A stretch of DNA of 64,000 nt from Cymbomonas tetramitiformis. Lineage: Eukaryota > Chlorophyta > Pyramimonadophyceae > Pyramimonadales > Pyramimonadaceae. Of the stretch, positions 31,515 to 43,370 are shown piece by piece. Both the position numbers and the translations under genes were made by a program. The stretch is taken from positions 1 to 64,000 of the forward strand of contig LGRX02012564.1 in assembly GCA_001247695.2 (NCBI GenBank), in the 5' to 3' direction. Position 1 is the first letter of the stretch. Each line of letters opens with the position of its first letter. Under the pieces are notes generated by a model. It did not search any database. It had not been told where the DNA came from and worked only from the letters and a program-made list of their open reading frames with translations.

Positions 31515-32990
31515 ATAGATGCGTCCTCACACAAGACTTGGATTGGTACATAGTATGGCCCTTGCGTTTCATAGGATGCAACAGAAGGTGTGGGGCATTT
31601 AGCGGCCCGGCCTTGAGGTGGAGTGGCGCCGCTTATATGATGAGCGAGGGTTGGGTTCTTGGGTCTCACACATTAAGGGCGAGTTGTGGGGCTTGCTTGC
31701 GTGGCGGCCTCATCGTGCCACACTCGTGTTTGGTACTTCACGTGCGTCGAATGCCTGGGGACTTATTTGTTGATCTAGATGTGAGTTTTTTACGGAATTA
31801 GGGTGCGTGCTGGGATCGGAGCTTGTCGTGAACGGGGATAGCGTCGTAAGGGAAGCGGTTTGTTGGATACATGTGTCCCTGGCGGGTTCTGGCGGTTCAG
31901 AAACCAGGCCTTTGCTTCAAGGAGAGGTGTGGGTGTTGAATGCCTTTGGTTTTGGGGGGGTAGCACCTCCGTCAATGCCCGTAGTTACACGTTTGCGTTA
32001 TCATCCCTACGGGCAATACTTGCTATGCACGTTTTGTGAGCTACAGTGGGGCGTACCAACCGTACACACTTTCTCCACATTTCAGTTTTGACTAAGATGT
32101 ATGTATGCGACGGTAGCTCTGCTTTGCATTCGGTTCGAGATGGTATATTGTCACGGCTCTGCCCTGCATATATTTCATCTGTCGTCTTGTGTGCAGCTGT
32201 AAAGTTCCTGAATGCTTTTCACATCCACTGGGATGATGGTGGGTTGGCTTCATTTTGTGAGTGGGCCTCATGCCGTTCAGTGTGTGCTGAACATGGTGCA
32301 AATGAATCGCACGCGAGCATGCTGGCAAAGCTGCCCTCATGCGAGGGGGGAAGCTGGCTGACTTTGGGACGGGGTGCCATGCTTGACCCAACATGTGCGG
32401 GCGACGCAGCTATGTGTGGTGGATGGTTTCCGCGGGAATCGTGGCCGCTTCCTTTCGTCTTCTTCACCTCGCAAGTGGTTGGTTCATCAAGCTCGAGAGA
32501 AATCTTACGGTATGCACGCAGTATTGTAATTTGCCATCGCGCAGCGTGTGAGGTTTGTGCTCGCCGTATCCGTGTATCGTCGTCGTGGATGCCGCAGCTT
32601 CCCCCATTTCCTGAAGGGGAGGTGTTTCTTACCGCCCCTGGAGAACTCGTATATAGGGACCAGGCAGGCCGGTGCTAGGCATATTCACCGATGCTAGCCA
32701 ACACCGCGGCTGGCCTTCGTTACCAAGGTCCTTGCCGCGGCCATGGCCAGATAGATAGGGTAGAGGGTTTGCTGGATCATCGGTGCCAGCTGCGCCTGTA
32801 GGTACTCAACAACCTTGGTCTTTAGCAAATCCACTTCAAAGTTTTGGAGAGTCGGCGAGAGTGGTGGTGTCTTTCATTAGCTCGCCTCCAGTGTCCAGGG
32901 AGTTCAGATCCAGAGTTCGATTTTGCTGCAGGAATCCAACATCTCCACTTCCAAAATACTCGCGTTAGGATTTGGAGGAAAGCTCGGTGT
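31515..32990. other. Intron sequence, no exon recognised
   Basis: Part of the 4.5-kb intron between 30049 and 34531. Long plus-strand frames exist (for example 32046-32678), but they lack domain signal, and the flanking exons already join in phase without them. Confidence 0.4.
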
Positions 32991-32994
32991 GCTG

Positions 32995-33354
32995 CTAGCA
33001 GGGCGCCGCATAGATGTCTCGCTGATACAACACCGTGTGTAGTGCTTTTTCTGGAATGGAAAATAACAGAGTTGATTCCATGTCTGCTCGGTCTCCACTT
33101 GTCAGAGTGCCGGCTACGCTCGGATGGATCGAAACCGACACTGCCACAGTCTGTGTCTCAAGGCTTAGCAGCTCGATCCGTGGCGATCTTTCAAATAAGT
33201 CGGAGCCTGCCGGGCTCCAATATCGCACTTTTGGGGAACGATTGCTCTTTTTGTGGACAGCGACGTGCCTCCGACGCGGATGTAGCCTTTCAGCTTACCT
33301 ATCTGCGAAGTGAATAGAACAATGAGTGAAGCAAACATGAAGATGGACATTCCA
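32995..33354 (-). pseudogene. Antisense gene fragment with signal-peptide-like start
   Basis: In one minus frame a hydrophobic start MSIFMFASLIVLFTSQ (about 33354) leads to GYIRVGGTSLS. One frame over, RYWSPAGSDLFERSPRIELL, SLETQTVAVSVS and HPSVAG follow and end at a stop near 32995. The second part is homologous to the fragment at 25332-25580. A one-base offset or an intron must link the two parts. The function is not recognised. It lies antisense in the receptor gene's largest intron. Confidence 0.35.
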
Positions 33355-33399
33355 CTCGAAGGGAGCTTGAAAGGGTGGACAAGGGCACTTGGAGGCAGA

Positions 33400-34530
33400 T
33401 GTTCCGCATGTTGAATCGTAAAGGAATCATCCTCGTCATTTTCGTGCTTTATCCCGTCTTCAGCGAGAAGTTCTTGATGGTGTTCCGGTGCAGGTGACCC
33501 ATCTGAAGCTTGCGCCCTTTGTATCGATGGACGGCAGTGTTTGTGTGACTGTGTCGTCTGTAATGAACACCACATGTCAACACACTGCACGTAATAGGCA
33601 CATAACACACGGAGACAAGGCAAAAGGAGGAATATAAACAGAGGCTTCTTTTGGTAAGGGGTGTGTGACTGGATTTTTTAGATTACCCTCTCCTCAAATT
33701 GATATAATCTTTCACGTCAAGGTACGCCCTCATTGACCTTGACTCTGTGGGAGCTGATGACATCCGAGTGTTCGATGACTACGCCCGTGCATATTGTGAG
33801 GAAGGCTCGGGCCCCTTTTGGGGGCCACGTTCCTAGATCACGGATCTCATGATTCCAATAGCATACTCGGGCTCACCCCTGAAGCTCCGTGCCGGCATGC
33901 CGCGCTGTCAGAACACTGTAGAGGTTCTCTTCTCGCGGACGCTGTGATTGCATATGGTGAAGCCAAGTCGCTCGTCGTTGGCGTGATGATCTAGACGATA
34001 TCCGCGCATCGCACTAGGCCTAGTACAGTAGTTTTCCGCTATTGGGCACGTTGCAATTTCGCGACCCTGCGCGTATTCTCCATCCCAACCATGTGTCTCA
34101 TCATTAGGGCAGATGGCCGGGCTGCCTCGATTGGCTGCCTCGCACCCCTCGTAGGGAATGTCTCGACGATCTAGAGGCCATCAACTTTAGCGCGAGTAGG
34201 GGGAGGGCCCGGTCAGTGGGCATTTCGGTGCTCGCCTTGGGAGCTCAATGCGATTCAGTCTGCATGCATGATGCTAGTCAACGCAGCACGATCATGCGCT
34301 CCGATGGCACTGCCTTCTGGCACCTGGGGCCCAGCACAATTGCCCGGGAATGGGTATATCGGCTTGTACTGCGGCTCCTGGCCTGAGATCATGGCTGAAT
34401 ATGCACTCGAAACCACTCGACTCTCCTCGGCTTTCCAAGGGAAGATAGTCCATAGCTAGCCCGGGTCCTCATCAGGCCTTGGTGTGCTGCGTGCTGAGGG
34501 CCACGGCGTGATTGTGTGCGCCATCCGCAG
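33400..34530. other. Intron sequence, no exon recognised
   Basis: The remaining part of the large receptor intron. A short acidic plus-strand frame (IDLDSVGADDIRVFDDYARA, about 33730-33790) looks protein-like but has no supported junctions. Confidence 0.35.
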
Positions 34531-35420
34531 AAGCATTTATGGAGTCAGCTATCTGATGAATGATTACAGCGTGGAGTGCTACACCTCAGAACATATCCAG
34601 CTTCTCCTGTTGGGCTCAGTGTTGGGCTTTGCTGGCTTCATCCTCGGTGTTCCATTATTCTACTTCTACACAATGGCGTTGTTTGAAATCCCGACAATTG
34701 TAAGAGAAAAGCAGCGGGATGCGCAGATCTCGAACCTGCTGCTCTACTTCGTAGCGCAGCCTCTACTGGAGTCCACCGAGAGGAGCCGAGCATGCAAGAA
34801 CTTGGATCCATCTTTGATCAACAATGTGTACATTCATTTCATGGGCGAGGGCAGTGCTGCCGCATACACGGAGCGATCCGATGTGATACACGAGCATTTT
34901 GGAGCAGAGACGAGCTCCCATAAGGAACAAGGCTTTAAAGTTGATGGGGATCCACTCTCGCTTGGGGGAGTTACCCATGACGCGTCCGCGGAACAAAGCA
35001 AGGATGCGCGAGTCCGTGATGAAGCAGAGGGGACCAGCAGGGAGATGGAATTGATGGGAAATGAAATTGGTGCTGAAAAGCTGCTCGTCGGCGATGGTGA
35101 ATGTGGGCTCGTGGTCTCATATGATGCCGCCAATGACAACAAATCCAATAAGGACGAGCTGCCCACTGCCGCCATGCTTGACAAGACAGCGCAAGGGGAC
35201 ACGTCAAATTCCGATGGGGGCGCTGCTTTAGCCAGGAAACTGGATATGTTGATAAGCTATAGCAAGGACTCTCCAGATCTACAAGAACTTCAGTGCTTCA
35301 AGCCGCAGTGGACCATGCATGATGGTGCCGAGGCTGCGGAGCTTCTGCTGTTGCACAAGCAGGAGAGAGAGGCGTTGATTCACATTGGATTCTTGTTTGG
35401 ATCTTACCAACCCGCATACT
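34531..35420 (+). CDS. Receptor/channel gene, membrane helix and long cytoplasmic segment
   Basis: The acceptor ATCCGCAG|AAGC (phase 2) joins the previous exon exactly, and the donor GCATACT|GTGAGT is phase 1. It encodes a helix (HIQLLLLGSVLGFAGFILGV) and FYTMALFEIPTIVREKQRDA. A long hydrophilic, acidic region of about 170 residues follows (EGTSREMELMGNEIGAEKLL and similar), probably cytoplasmic. It ends HIGFLFGSYQPAY, which reads into YFEILEMLRKL of the next exon. FL.G.Y.P.YW.FE...MLRKL is the signature linker of this TRP-like family. Confidence 0.75.
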
Positions 35421-35577
35421 GTGAGTAGAACCGTCCCCTTTACATGCTCTACTTGATCAGGCCGTTTGCTTTTTATGACTTGCCTGCGATTTCATGGCTG
35501 GCCCCCATGTGACGTCATGGCCTGCCTAAAGCATACGTGAAACATGATATTTTCATCGTTGTGACAGGGTACTTCGA

Positions 35578-36004
35578 AATCCTAGAAATGCTTCGGAAGC
35601 TCATCCACGTGGCTATCCCAGTTCTCGTGCATGATCTTGGGTACCAAGTGATGTGGACCACGCTGGTATGTTTTGCATATGTGGCGTGCCTTCATACACT
35701 CCGACCAAACGCAACTAAGTTAGTCCTCTGGGTGAGACTCAGCTTTGCCTATATTGTACTCATGTATACGTTATATCTATGGATGGTGATGGCTGGACTT
35801 GTCGACGAGGGAAAGGAAGCTGCAGTTACACTTTTTTTGATGGTGACAACCTTCACATCATGTCTGATTCTGCTGCTAATGTTTGGTTTTGCTTGCGTTC
35901 ACGAATTGCTCAACATTCAAGCGCAAGGGCCATCCTCGAACATGCATAAGCAGAGCAGGAAAAACGTGGCCTACGTGCTAAGAAAAGGTCTCACACCCAT
36001 ATAA
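35578..36004 (+). CDS. Receptor/channel gene, last recognised exon (three transmembrane helices)
   Basis: The acceptor TGTGACAG|GGTAC (phase 1) completes a Trp codon, giving WYFEILEMLRKLIHVAIPVL. It is followed by TTLVCFAYVACLHTL, LSFAYIVLMYTLYLWMVMAG and LFLMVTTFTSCLILLLMFGF. A stop follows LRKGLTPI at 36002-36004. An alternative donor AAAAG|GTCTCA near 35987 would extend the protein. With the upstream exons the protein has about six membrane helices and would reside in the plasma or an endomembrane with the ligand-binding domain outside. Confidence 0.72.
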
Positions 36005-39000
36005 AGTGCATGACTGCAATTTCCCAATATCTGGGGTGCATACTTTCAATATGATGGCAGCGTGTTGGTCAAATCCATGTCACTGCGTTGACTGAACCCA
36101 CGCCACCCCGATAGGTATAAGCGAAGGTCGCTTCATATTCAGATTTTAGCATATTATTTGTGATGAGCCCAAGCATCGCCGCGCGATTGACACAATAGCC
36201 GGGGACCTTTTGTATATCACGCCAGGTATGTATGTGACGGGTTATTTGTCATGTGCATAATGTAAATCGTGGTCCATGTTTACTATCGGATGCCTCTGTA
36301 GATGTGTAGTGCATGCCAGTGCTTTGTAGTAAGTAGGCAGGATGTATTTCGGAAATAAGTATTTTTTCGGGTGCGCTTCAGTATACATTGGCATATGCCG
36401 ACGCACAACGAACGTGCTTTGCATGAATATGAGGGTGTTTACATCAATCTCAGCACGGAGACGATACAACTCTGGGTATACTATTTCTTATACTTATTAT
36501 CCGGTATCGCAACTGATTTATGTCATCAATGGGTTCACTATCGTGAATTGGTTTTATTTTTCCCGGAGCAAAATAATTCGATTCATTTCAGGAACATGGG
36601 GACTTTCGGGGTAAATGTGACTTGTTTCCGAAACAAGTAATTTGGGATGCTTTTCCTAGGAACATTGCTTCTTTTCACCATAGCAAATTTGACTTGTTTC
36701 CGAAACAGGGGGCTGGGGTAATCCTATTGCAGGAAAAACAGACTTTGTGGGAAGCGGGGGGGAGGGGGGTTGTTACATCGAAATCGTCGGTTAGCTGTCG
36801 TCCCCAACCAGAGTACAAATCTCGCCCAACGCACGGTGCTCCGTCTACGTGCAATTACAAGTGGGTGGATTTTTACCGTGGTATGATCGAAGTCAGTCAC
36901 CATGCCCCAAAATATGATCAGAATTCAAATCCCCCCCGGGAAATGTCATCATTTCGATTTGTTCCCGGAATAAGTCATTCTTGCTCCGGAGAGAAGCAGC
37001 TTTTCGACTTGTTTCCAGAACAAGACACGCTTCGCAAAAAACAACTTTTTAACTTGTTGCCGGACGATGCAAAATTTGCTCCGGGAAAATCAATGTTTCT
37101 TAGAAAAGTACCTAAAGCTACGTGTTCCGGAAACTAGTCACATAATTTGCTCCTGGAATAACATTTCCCCATCGTGAATTGCCAAATGCAGCCTTGTATG
37201 CCCCGTTCGCGCCGAGAAAAGCGTCGTGAATTAAGCCGCGCGCCGTGTCTACTATCGGATGCCTCTGTGGTTGGTACACAGGCCGGTAAGTGCGTCGTGG
37301 TAAGACAGGGTTGATGTTTCATACTTGACTCGCGTCATAGTTTACTGTGGCGAATGAAACCCTTCGCAGCATCGCACGTCTTGAACCTTTTACACACGCA
37401 CAACGGTCGAATCGAGGGGACTCTCGACGCGATTTCCTCATTGAAAACACCCAACTCTATTTTATTGTGAAAATGTGGCAGTTCCTCTCGAGCATATACA
37501 TGAAATGTCGCCGAAATAATAGAACCGAAATTGGGTCTCCCTGGTCCCTGCTGCGCTGCTGTCTGCTCATGATACATTTGTCTTTTTTTCGTGGAATCGG
37601 AAAAGTAAAGAAGTTCCGCTCAGCACGCGACAACATTCGCCATCGTAATATATCGGGGTCCACACGAGCATGTCTCGTCGTACCAGCGCACTAATTTTGC
37701 AAAATATGCCACTTCAGTTTATGCGTTATCATTTTTACTTTTATAACGAGTCCGTTCCCTCAATGTACTAAGTATACACCCTATCCGTTTGTCCCATGTA
37801 GCACCGACCATGCGATTAGCAGGTTCAGATCGTATAGTTCCTACGGTTCGGAGTATTTCGGATACGACATTTCTTCATTCGCCATGACATTTAAGCTGAT
37901 TGGTCGACTTCGGAGTCCGAAGGCTGTGACATATGCGTGATCTTATTGCAAAACGATGGTCTCTGAGCTAAGTTAGCAACATAAAGTTTGTGAAGATTTA
38001 TTTCATACATTCGTCCGTGCTTGTTCGACATGTAGCTTTATGAGCGTTTCATTGTGCGTGGTATATGGATATGTCCCAGACCGATCGTGGTATGCGGATT
38101 TAAAACCTGCAATAGTAGTTGCGCTATAGTATATCATTCTTTACGAAACGAATATCTAAATACTAAGTAAGAATATATGTGATAATATTCTGTGGCAAAA
38201 ATATTACTTAGATTATCATACAATCTTAGAGATCTTTACTTCACTGGGCGGGGCCACGCTGCGGGAGAGCAAGCGCCCCGCCTTGAGTTAACACGGCATA
38301 TTTAACAAATCAGATCTACCATAAAATGTTGCAGTGCAATTGATCACGGACGCGATAGACGCGAGAGGTGAATCTGCGAAAGGCAAACCGAAGTTTTTCT
38401 ACCATGCCACGCTACCGTATCATACCATAGGTCGGTTTAATCCGCCGACTTTGACATTTTATCTTTTTCGCGGAAACGCACGATTAAGTGCATATATTAC
38501 TACATTTTCAGCGAACGGTTCAGATAAATAACTGAATTTCTCCCGACTAATGTATCACGTAATGTATCCAAGTTGCGAATTGTATTGATGTGCCACATCG
38601 GCTATAGTGTTGGCCATTCGACCTTTCAAGCCTCTTATGGCCAGTAATAACCGCGAAAAGAAATTGTTTAAGGGAAGCGTTATGTGAGGGGGTCTCGATC
38701 TTAACACATCACATTTTTATAAGCGAAGCTGACCGTGAAATATGCCTCGATCTAACTTTCAGTTTTGTATTTCAGTGCCATGTCTGCAGCCACGTTGGGC
38801 ATTTCTGGCTCGCGAACCGATTGCCATGCATTCTTCCACTGCTCTCCCAGAAATGTCGCGGAATTCTCCCGGATTTCTCGTGACATCGGTCGGTCATATT
38901 GTGCAATATAATTCTGACCAGACCGCGTAACCCAAAAGTGGTCATAGAATGCTTGTGAAAGGAGAGGGTACCCGATTCCGATTTATCCACTTCTAAATAT

Positions 39001-40695
39001 ATCGGTCCGGTATATTATCCTAGATCGTTATGGTACGTCCGTCCACCGCGCTGACGTGGGCCCACCACGCACCCCCTTAGGAGCACGAAAGCGTGGGCAG
39101 CCAATGGAAGAACATCGAAGACAAAAGGTAAGCTCGCTCGAGACTCAACCTACCGTATATTGGAAGCAATGAGCATCAAGCAACCGAGTTGGAAATCGCA
39201 AAATTTGCAATGAAACAATACAACTTCGTTGCCAGATTCAATATGACGTGCAGGGAAATCCAAAGCTTGCAAAAGTCCCAGGCCACGTACAGAAGCTTGC
39301 AGGCTACGAGGCGAGTGGACACACCGGACTCGGGCTCACACGGCCCCTCCCCCCCTCGGCGCCTGGGGCACACTATCCTCGTATGGACGCATTATACCCA
39401 CCGCGTTGACAATAAGGAATATATTTCCAGTTCCCTCTATAAGGATGACTGTGAACCCTCAGACGCATCACCTCGTGCTCTTCACTTGACGTGGCATATG
39501 TGTCACCCGCCGGGCGTTCACTCTCTGAGAAATAAAACTCCTAGTGCATTAAACTATTCTCGAAAACTATCGACCCCGACCAAAAACGTCGATGAAGTTG
39601 TAACATCAAACTCCCAACCTACCATTATATCAATAATCCGGATTAACTTGTTTTCAATAAACCCCAAGGCTATGGTAACCTCTAATGCACGATACTTATC
39701 CATTGTGCACGTCGTGAAAAATGTTTATCAGAAAGATGTACTTCCGGAACACGCGGTTGCACTATAACTCAGTGTGAACATTATGCGACCATTCTCATTG
39801 CCATGGGTTTGTTCCAAGCATAACACTTATCAGGTGAACCTGGATGTATGTCATGTACCCTTCCTTGCAACATGTATTTGTATGTACTACAATGCTGATT
39901 GGTCAATGAAGATATTAGTAGACGTTATCAACATAGGGTAAATAGCCAATCACACCTAGGCATACATATTGACTGTGGATTCTTTGTGTTTTGTTCATAT
40001 ATCTTGCCTTCACAAGCCATTTCATCTTTTGTTATGGATTCCACATATTTGTTCGATGCTTGCATGCAAGCCTTCAGGGTGAACTCCATATATGCATGTG
40101 CATTCTGACAATCCATTCCAAGCTCATCGGCATCTTCTTTCGGCTCAATACGGGTAGGCACCTGCAGCTGAAAATTCCAAAAACAATTTCCAATGCTACG
40201 TGCGTGCTGCTGCAGGGCGTGTGGGGGTACATATGTACACGCAAGACGTCACACAAAATGTGGCGGATTGAAAAATTAGTGCTGGTTGGGGGTGGTCGTG
40301 ACTCTTGGACAGCTCGCAATGTCACTTGTGCCAAAAAAATTAAGCTTTCTTCTTGAAAATGAGATCGCGGTGATTATCCCATAATCGGTATCCTGGTGCA
40401 TATCCGTTTTGTTCCAAGAGCATTGAGATGCCTGACTGGTCGGGTGAGTTCGTTGGGCACTCCACCTGAACGCACCCCACAAGATCAATCCTGAGCTCAT
40501 ATACCAGGCAGCATGATCAACTGTGAGGTCAGATAACAGGTGGCGTATAACAGGCCGTGTGATCCAGACAATCCCTCTTCAGGCACTTGATTGAAACCTT
40601 AGTCGCAACTATAATTCCAAGAATCGTGTGACTGGCCGAGGTCTAAATCAATGCCGCATGATGATTGGCAGCTACAAAGTTGAGGTGATGGCAGA
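36005..40695. other. Intergenic, no gene recognised
   Basis: 4.7 kb without a domain-bearing frame or RNA gene. It contains a loose family of CTTGTTTCCGAAACAAG-like motifs at about 36612, 36692, 36958, 37003 and 37043. Another piece of the G/C-rich '..acacggcatatttaaca' module is at 38245-38300. Nothing else was recognised. Confidence 0.4.
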
Positions 40696-40699
40696 TTCA

Positions 40700-41432
40700 A
40701 TGCGACTCCATGCATCTCTTCGCTGCGCCTAAGTCATCTTCGCTGCGCCTCAGTCATCATCATTTTCGCTGCGACTCAGTCATCTTCGCTGCGACACGGT
40801 CATCTTCGCTGCGACTCGGTCATCTTCGCTGCCGACCCAGTATCATCTTGCTGCGACTCAATCATCTTGTTGCGCCTCAATCATCTTAGGTGCGACTCAG
40901 TCATCTTCGCTGCGACTCAATCATCTTATTGCGACTCAGTCATGTTAGCTGCCTCGGTCATCTTGGCTGCGCTCAGTCATCACCGCTGCGGCACAAATTA
41001 AATCTTAGCTGCGACTCAGTCATCTCAGCACCGACTCAATCATCTTGGCTGCGCCTCAGTCATCTTCGCTGCGACTCGGTCATCTTCACTGCGCCTCAGT
41101 CATCTTATGCGCCTCAGTCATCTTAGCTGCGCCACAGTCATCTTCGCTGCGCCTCAGTCATCTTGACTGGCACCTCAGTCATCTTCGCTGCGCCTCGGTC
41201 ATCTTCGCTCACGACTCAGTCATCTTCGCTGCGGCTCGGTCATCTTCGCTGCGACTCAGTCATCTTCGCTGCGACTCAATCATCTTCGCTGCGACTCAAT
41301 CATCTTCGCTGCGCCTCAGTCATCTTCGCTGCGACTCAGTCATCTTCGCTGCGACTCAATCATCTTCGCTGCGACTCAGTCATCTTCGCTGCGACTCAAT
41401 CATCTTCGCTGCGCCTCAGTCATCTTCGCTGT
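40700..41432. repeat. 20-bp minisatellite, about 35 copies
   Basis: The unit is CATCTTCGCTGCGACTCAGT, with CGCCTCAGT and CGACTCAAT variants; the right half is most regular. It abuts the 3' end of the FkbM-like fragment. Because 20 is not a multiple of 3, long open frames across it cycle through all frames. Confidence 0.9.
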
Positions 41433-41433
41433 G

Positions 41434-41880
41434 GGGAATGCAACCAGCTTATGGCATCGCATGGCAGGGATCCTCACCTCGATGATGTCAATGTTGACCG
41501 CTGCAAAGTCAATCGAGCGCAGCACTTGGAACTCATGCCCTTCCACCGCAATCGTCAACAAATCAACCTGATTGAGGGCGTTCTGTGCCAGAAGCTTCTT
41601 CATGGTATAGCATTCAACCCTGGCATCATAGCAAACGTCTTCCAACTCAGGACAATACTGCAGGGGAAAGCAGCGCAGCATGATCACCTTGCCCCTATTC
41701 CGCGCTCCCTCTGCTGACACCTCCGAAGTGGCGGAAAGGCCCAAGGAAGCGATGGCAGCAACACGGGATTGCTGGTGGGAACCCACGTGATCGTTTCTTT
41801 GGTGAAGCCCTCGTGCGCCACAGCGTTGTTGATCATCTGATGGTGCTCCGAGGAGAAGGTTTCGCTGAGATTTTGCCCCC
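41434..41880 (-). pseudogene. FkbM-type methyltransferase, C-terminal part
   Basis: A minus-strand match to the FkbM methyltransferase domain (SAM-dependent O-methyltransferases). QMINNAVAHEGFTKETITW leads to TSNPVL; one frame over, SATSEVSAEGARNRGKVI leads to the core LLTIAVEGHEFQVLRSIDF and IDIIEV. Family members usually have IDVEG(H/A)E; here the Asp is Ala (TIAVEGHE), and a one-base offset separates TSNPVL from the SATSEV frame. Both argue for an inactive or mis-sequenced copy. It ends where the 20-bp minisatellite begins. The N-terminal half is probably at 46790-46960. Confidence 0.6.
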
Positions 41881-42196
41881 AAACCCACCTCGGCCTTCAT
41901 CAGTGCACACCGCCCACATTCACTGGTCATGCAGCATCATATGTCATGCTTTCTTCCTCGTGAGGGCCCTCAATCACAAGACGCCACCCAAGAAACAGAG
42001 ACGCACGCCCCCCAGTGCAGTGCGCATGCGGGGCAGCGGGTCTCACGGGAATCCACTCCAGCCGGTCCATTTTCGATCTTTGGACACGTCAGTCATGCCC
42101 TTAGGACCGTCGGATGTGCATACTGCACCCATCACCTGCAATGCACCCCCTCACTAGTGTCAATTTAAGCGCGGTATGCCTCATCATCACTTTGTA

Positions 42197-42436
42197 GGCG
42201 CTGGGCGCTCGTGGCCGCGGTCACATGTGCCCTCGCCAGATCGCCACAGCCGGGCGCTCGTGGCCGCAGTCAAATGTGCCCACACCAGATCGCCGCGGCC
42301 GGGCGCTCGTGGCCGCGGTCACATGCGCCCTCGCCAGATCGCCACGGCCGGGCGCACGTGGCCGCGGTCACATGTGCCCTCGCCAGATCGCCGGGGCCGG
42401 GCGCACGTGGCCGCGGTCCCATGCGCCCACGCTAGA
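42197..42436. repeat. 49-bp minisatellite, five copies (left array)
   Basis: The unit is GCCGGGCGCTCGTGGCCGCG followed by gtcacatgtgccctcgccagatcgccgcg. The same unit forms a larger array at 46048-46716, on the other side of LTR element E6. Confidence 0.9.
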
Positions 42437-42728
42437 TTAGACAATTATTATTTGAAAAATAATCATTTGGGTTATTGTAGAAGCAATGCGCGCGAACTTT
42501 AAGTCTAGGGTCGCCAGGCCCGTCTGCCAGAGCGATGCCACACCGTGTCTGTGGCATCGGGACGGGGGGAGTCATCGATCACTGGATCGATGACACGTGA
42601 CACGTCTGGAGGCTTGACACGAGAAGTTAGTTGTTAACAGCTTTCTCAGGGAGTGTCAAGTAGTGTTTCGGAATCTCAGCCTCAGGAGCAACGCTCCATC
42701 ACTGTTCTTCCTTTCTTTTCCCACCCAC

Positions 42729-43209
42729 TGTAGGAATTCTAGAGTTTCGTTTTCACAAAAGCGAGCGTAAACTTTCATTCTCAAAAGATATACCAGTTCG
42801 CAGCACGAAATGCCACGAACATTACTAGTTCACAGCACGAAACGCCACGAACATTAGCGCGCCATCATTACTGATTGGGCGGTCTATGTGAAAGTTCACT
42901 AATTAGAGCTGGCGTGTCACTGTCGAGTTCATAACGACTGCAGTGACACGCCTGCGATGGTCCGATGAACTATCCGGCCCAGTGTCATAAACTGGGCCGC
43001 GATCTATCACATACTGAGTGTTATCGATGGTCATCATGTGATCCAACGGTCACGATTAGTTTAGCAGATCTACAGATCTAGATCTAAGGGTTTCACAGGG
43101 TTTCTTTAGGGTTCCTTCAGGGTTTGAGCACCCTGACTGCCACACAATGTCTAGACAGTCATGCTTTACACCAAACTGATCAGCAGTCACTTGCAGATTC
43201 CAATACCCC
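42729..43209 (-). repeat. E6 3' LTR (minus orientation)
   Basis: Contains a strong inverted pair (cgtgtcactgtcg..cagtgacacg), the palindrome cggcccagtgtcataaactgggccg, and telomere-like agggtttc..ctttagggttc near 43085-43125. Confidence 0.88.
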
Positions 43210-43261
43210 TTCTAAAGGGTGACTGTCTAGCTATCCTACTGCCAGTTCTTGGGAATGGCGC

Positions 43262-43370
43262 CCCTTCAGTTAGCAATACCCAGTTCTTGGGATGGTGCCC
43301 CTCCAACTCCAGTTTATGGGGATGGTGCCCCTCCAGCTCCAGTTTATGGGGATGGTGCCCCTTCAATCTT
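43262..43370. repeat. 30-bp tandem repeat, three copies, in E6
   Basis: The unit is GGGATGGTGCCCCTCCAGCT followed by ccagtttatg. It lies between the gag stop and the 3' LTR. Confidence 0.8.

Noticed and set aside
32046..32678. Plus-strand 210-codon open frame in the large receptor intron
   Set aside because: No recognisable domain, and the exons at 29886-30049 and 34531-35420 already join in phase without it.
33725..33830. Short acidic plus-strand frame IDLDSVGADDIRVFDD
   Set aside because: Protein-like but about 35 codons, ends in a stop, and has no splice sites that fit the receptor's phases.
36622..37137. Plus-strand 171-codon open frame
   Set aside because: Formed by the CTTGTTTCCG repeat series; composition and repeats explain it better than a gene.
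40700..41432. CRISPR-like regular repeat array
   Set aside because: Direct 20-bp tandem units without unique spacers in a eukaryotic context; it is a minisatellite. The same holds for the arrays at 19434, 29353 and 46048.
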